Positions 15,857 to 16,820 of a stretch of 16,820 nucleotides of DNA are shown here, piece by piece. Under the pieces are notes generated by a model that made no database searches, was not told where the DNA came from, and saw only the letters and a program-made list of their open reading frames with translations. The position numbers and the translations under genes were made by a program. Source of the DNA: DASRYH01 sp035687245 (GTDB lineage Bacteria > Actinomycetota > Coriobacteriia > Anaerosomatales > PHET01); the NCBI GenBank assembly GCA_035687245.1, contig DASRYH010000075.1:1-16820 (forward strand), given 5' to 3'. Every line of letters starts with the position of its first letter. Position 1 is the stretch's first letter.

Positions 15857-16807
15857 CTACGCTCTTAGAGTCACGTCGCCGCTGGGTACGGCCACCGTCC
15901 GGCCGTCGGACTCCACGAGCAGCCTGCCGAAAGAGTCGACGCCGCGCACCGAACCGGCAACCACTTTGCGCCCCTCGAGATCGCGCACGGTTACCTCTTC
16001 GCCCTCGAGCCGGTGGCGCGCAGCATATTCGGCAGCCAGCGCGCCGAACCCGCCGTCGAGCCACTCGATGTAAGCCGCGGCAACTCCGTCGAGGACCGAC
16101 GCCGCCGCCTGTGACGCCGAGACGTCGGCGACCTCGTCGGCGATGCGCCCGGCACTTGGCTGGTCGACTTGAGACGCCACGTTGATGCCGATGCCAGCGA
16201 CGACCCACTCGACTCGGTCAGCCTGAGCGCTGAGCTCCAGCAGGATTCCGGCGACCTTGCCGCTGGTGAGTTCAACATCGTTGGGCCACTTGAGCCTCGG
16301 CGCGCAACCAAGCGACTCGAGCCCGCGTGCAACCCCCAAGGCAATCACGAGCGGAAGTGGGGCAAGCTCGATGGCCGCGACCGGAGGCCGCAACACGGCC
16401 GAGAGATAGGCTCCTCCCGCGGGCGACTCCCACTGACGTCCGAGCCTTCCGCGCCCCGCCGTCTGCACAGACGCCACAACGACGGTACCTTCGGCGGCGC
16501 CTGCGACTGCAAGCGAGCGGGCTTCGTCGTTGGTGGAACCCACGGTGACATCACCCTCGACGCGCACCCAGAGCGAGTCGCGCAGCAGCGGAGCGACTTC
16601 GGCGGGAATCACGAGGTCGGGCGCTGAGGTGAGCACGTAGCCTTCGCCAGGGTGCGCATCGATCACGTAGCCGATCTCGCGTAGGGCGGCGATATGCTTG
16701 GCGATGGCCACTCGGCTCACGCCGGACTCCCGCGCGATTGCCTCACCGCTCGCACCCGCGGGCCCTGCGGACCTGAGCGCAGCCAGTATGTCGGAGCGCA
16801 GGCTCAC
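15857..16807 (-). CDS. birA: Bifunctional biotin-[acetyl-CoA-carboxylase] ligase / biotin repressor
   Basis: BirA makes biotinyl-5'-AMP, transfers biotin to carboxylase carrier proteins and, in this HTH-containing class, represses biotin genes. Of 316 residues, 1-60 form a winged HTH (SGEAIARESGVSRVAIAKHI, then GYVIDAHPGEGYVL). The ligase domain has GSTNDEA (90-96), the biotinyl-AMP loop AGRGRLGRQW (117-126), LKWPNDV and GKVAGILLE. The C-terminal SH3-like domain follows (about 270-316, VTVRDLEGRKVVAGSV). The start is GTG at 16807. The same bases hold a TGA (16806-16804) in another frame, so an upstream gene may overlap it by 4 nt, but only four codons of it would be visible. bioY with its biotin box follows directly. 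Confidence 0.95.
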   Translation of the reverse strand: MSLRSDILAALRSAGPAGASGEAIARESGVSRVAIAKHIAALREIGYVIDAHPGEGYVLTSAPDLVIPAEVAPLLRDSLWVRVEGDVTVGSTNDEARSLAVAGAAEGTVVVASVQTAGRGRLGRQWESPAGGAYLSAVLRPPVAAIELAPLPLVIALGVARGLESLGCAPRLKWPNDVELTSGKVAGILLELSAQADRVEWVVAGIGINVASQVDQPSAGRIADEVADVSASQAAASVLDGVAAAYIEWLDGGFGALAAEYAARHRLEGEEVTVRDLEGRKVVAGSVRGVDSFGRLLVESDGRTVAVPSGDVTLRA

Positions 16808-16820
16808 TTCTCGCCTTCGC

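Noticed and set aside
15735..16208. N-terminal extension of the bioY frame
   Set aside because: It lies in another frame of birA and is Arg/Gly-rich. The ATG at 15734 has a well-placed GGAGG and begins the real BioY sequence.
16804..16820. End of another minus-strand gene overlapping birA by four bases
   Set aside because: A TGA is in place, but only four codons are visible, too few to support a feature.

Overview
The window is a compact, high-GC bacterial chromosome segment with mostly short gaps between genes, many GTG/TTG starts, and no mobile elements, tRNA or rRNA genes or CRISPR arrays that I could see. It is dominated by a minus-strand cluster for tetrapyrrole synthesis and c-type cytochrome maturation. 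The gene content, base composition and start-codon usage suggest an anaerobic or respiratory high-GC Gram-positive, for example an environmental member of the Coriobacteriia (Actinobacteriota). This placement is an inference from gene content and recalled family distributions, not from a marker gene.

Layout, read in the direction of minus-strand transcription. At the right end, birA (16807-15857) is followed by the biotin ECF transporter subunit bioY (15734-15180). Between them lies a textbook BirA operator that overlaps bioY's candidate -10 and ribosome binding site. A plus-strand two-component system (response regulator 13417-14124, histidine kinase 14125-15174) runs towards bioY and is divergent from coaX (type III pantothenate kinase, 13257-12496). 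Next comes an HTH regulator (12390-11767) that overlaps an uncharacterised protein of the family often labelled 'quinate 5-dehydrogenase' (11797-10814).

A candidate promoter near 10731-10759 then leads into ccmE-ccmF-ccmA-ccmB-ccmC-ccmD-like (10606-5274), a CcsA/HemX-like membrane protein, a sirohaem-synthase-type precorrin-2 dehydrogenase, and a KDSR-like short-chain dehydrogenase (to 2768). After a 266-nt structured leader come hemA, hemC and the beginning of hemD, which runs off the left edge. The cluster therefore joins the first steps of tetrapyrrole synthesis, the branch to sirohaem, and haem handling for cytochrome c assembly.

The most interesting observations are these. (1) The hemA leader can fold into three long helices. 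Two of them interlock as an H-type pseudoknot, and the wobble pairs make sense only in the minus-strand RNA; this is a candidate undescribed cis-regulatory RNA. (2) The CcmE here carries C-X3-Y instead of the usual H-X3-Y haem-binding motif and appears to contain a second, haem-motif-less OB-fold. No ccmG or ccmH gene is present in the cluster, matching the variant Ccm system known from Desulfovibrio and archaea. (3) The HTH/'quinate dehydrogenase' pair is a conserved but functionally unexplained couple with a candidate self-operator. (4) A perfect 14-bp hairpin without a U-tract separates ccmE from ccmF.
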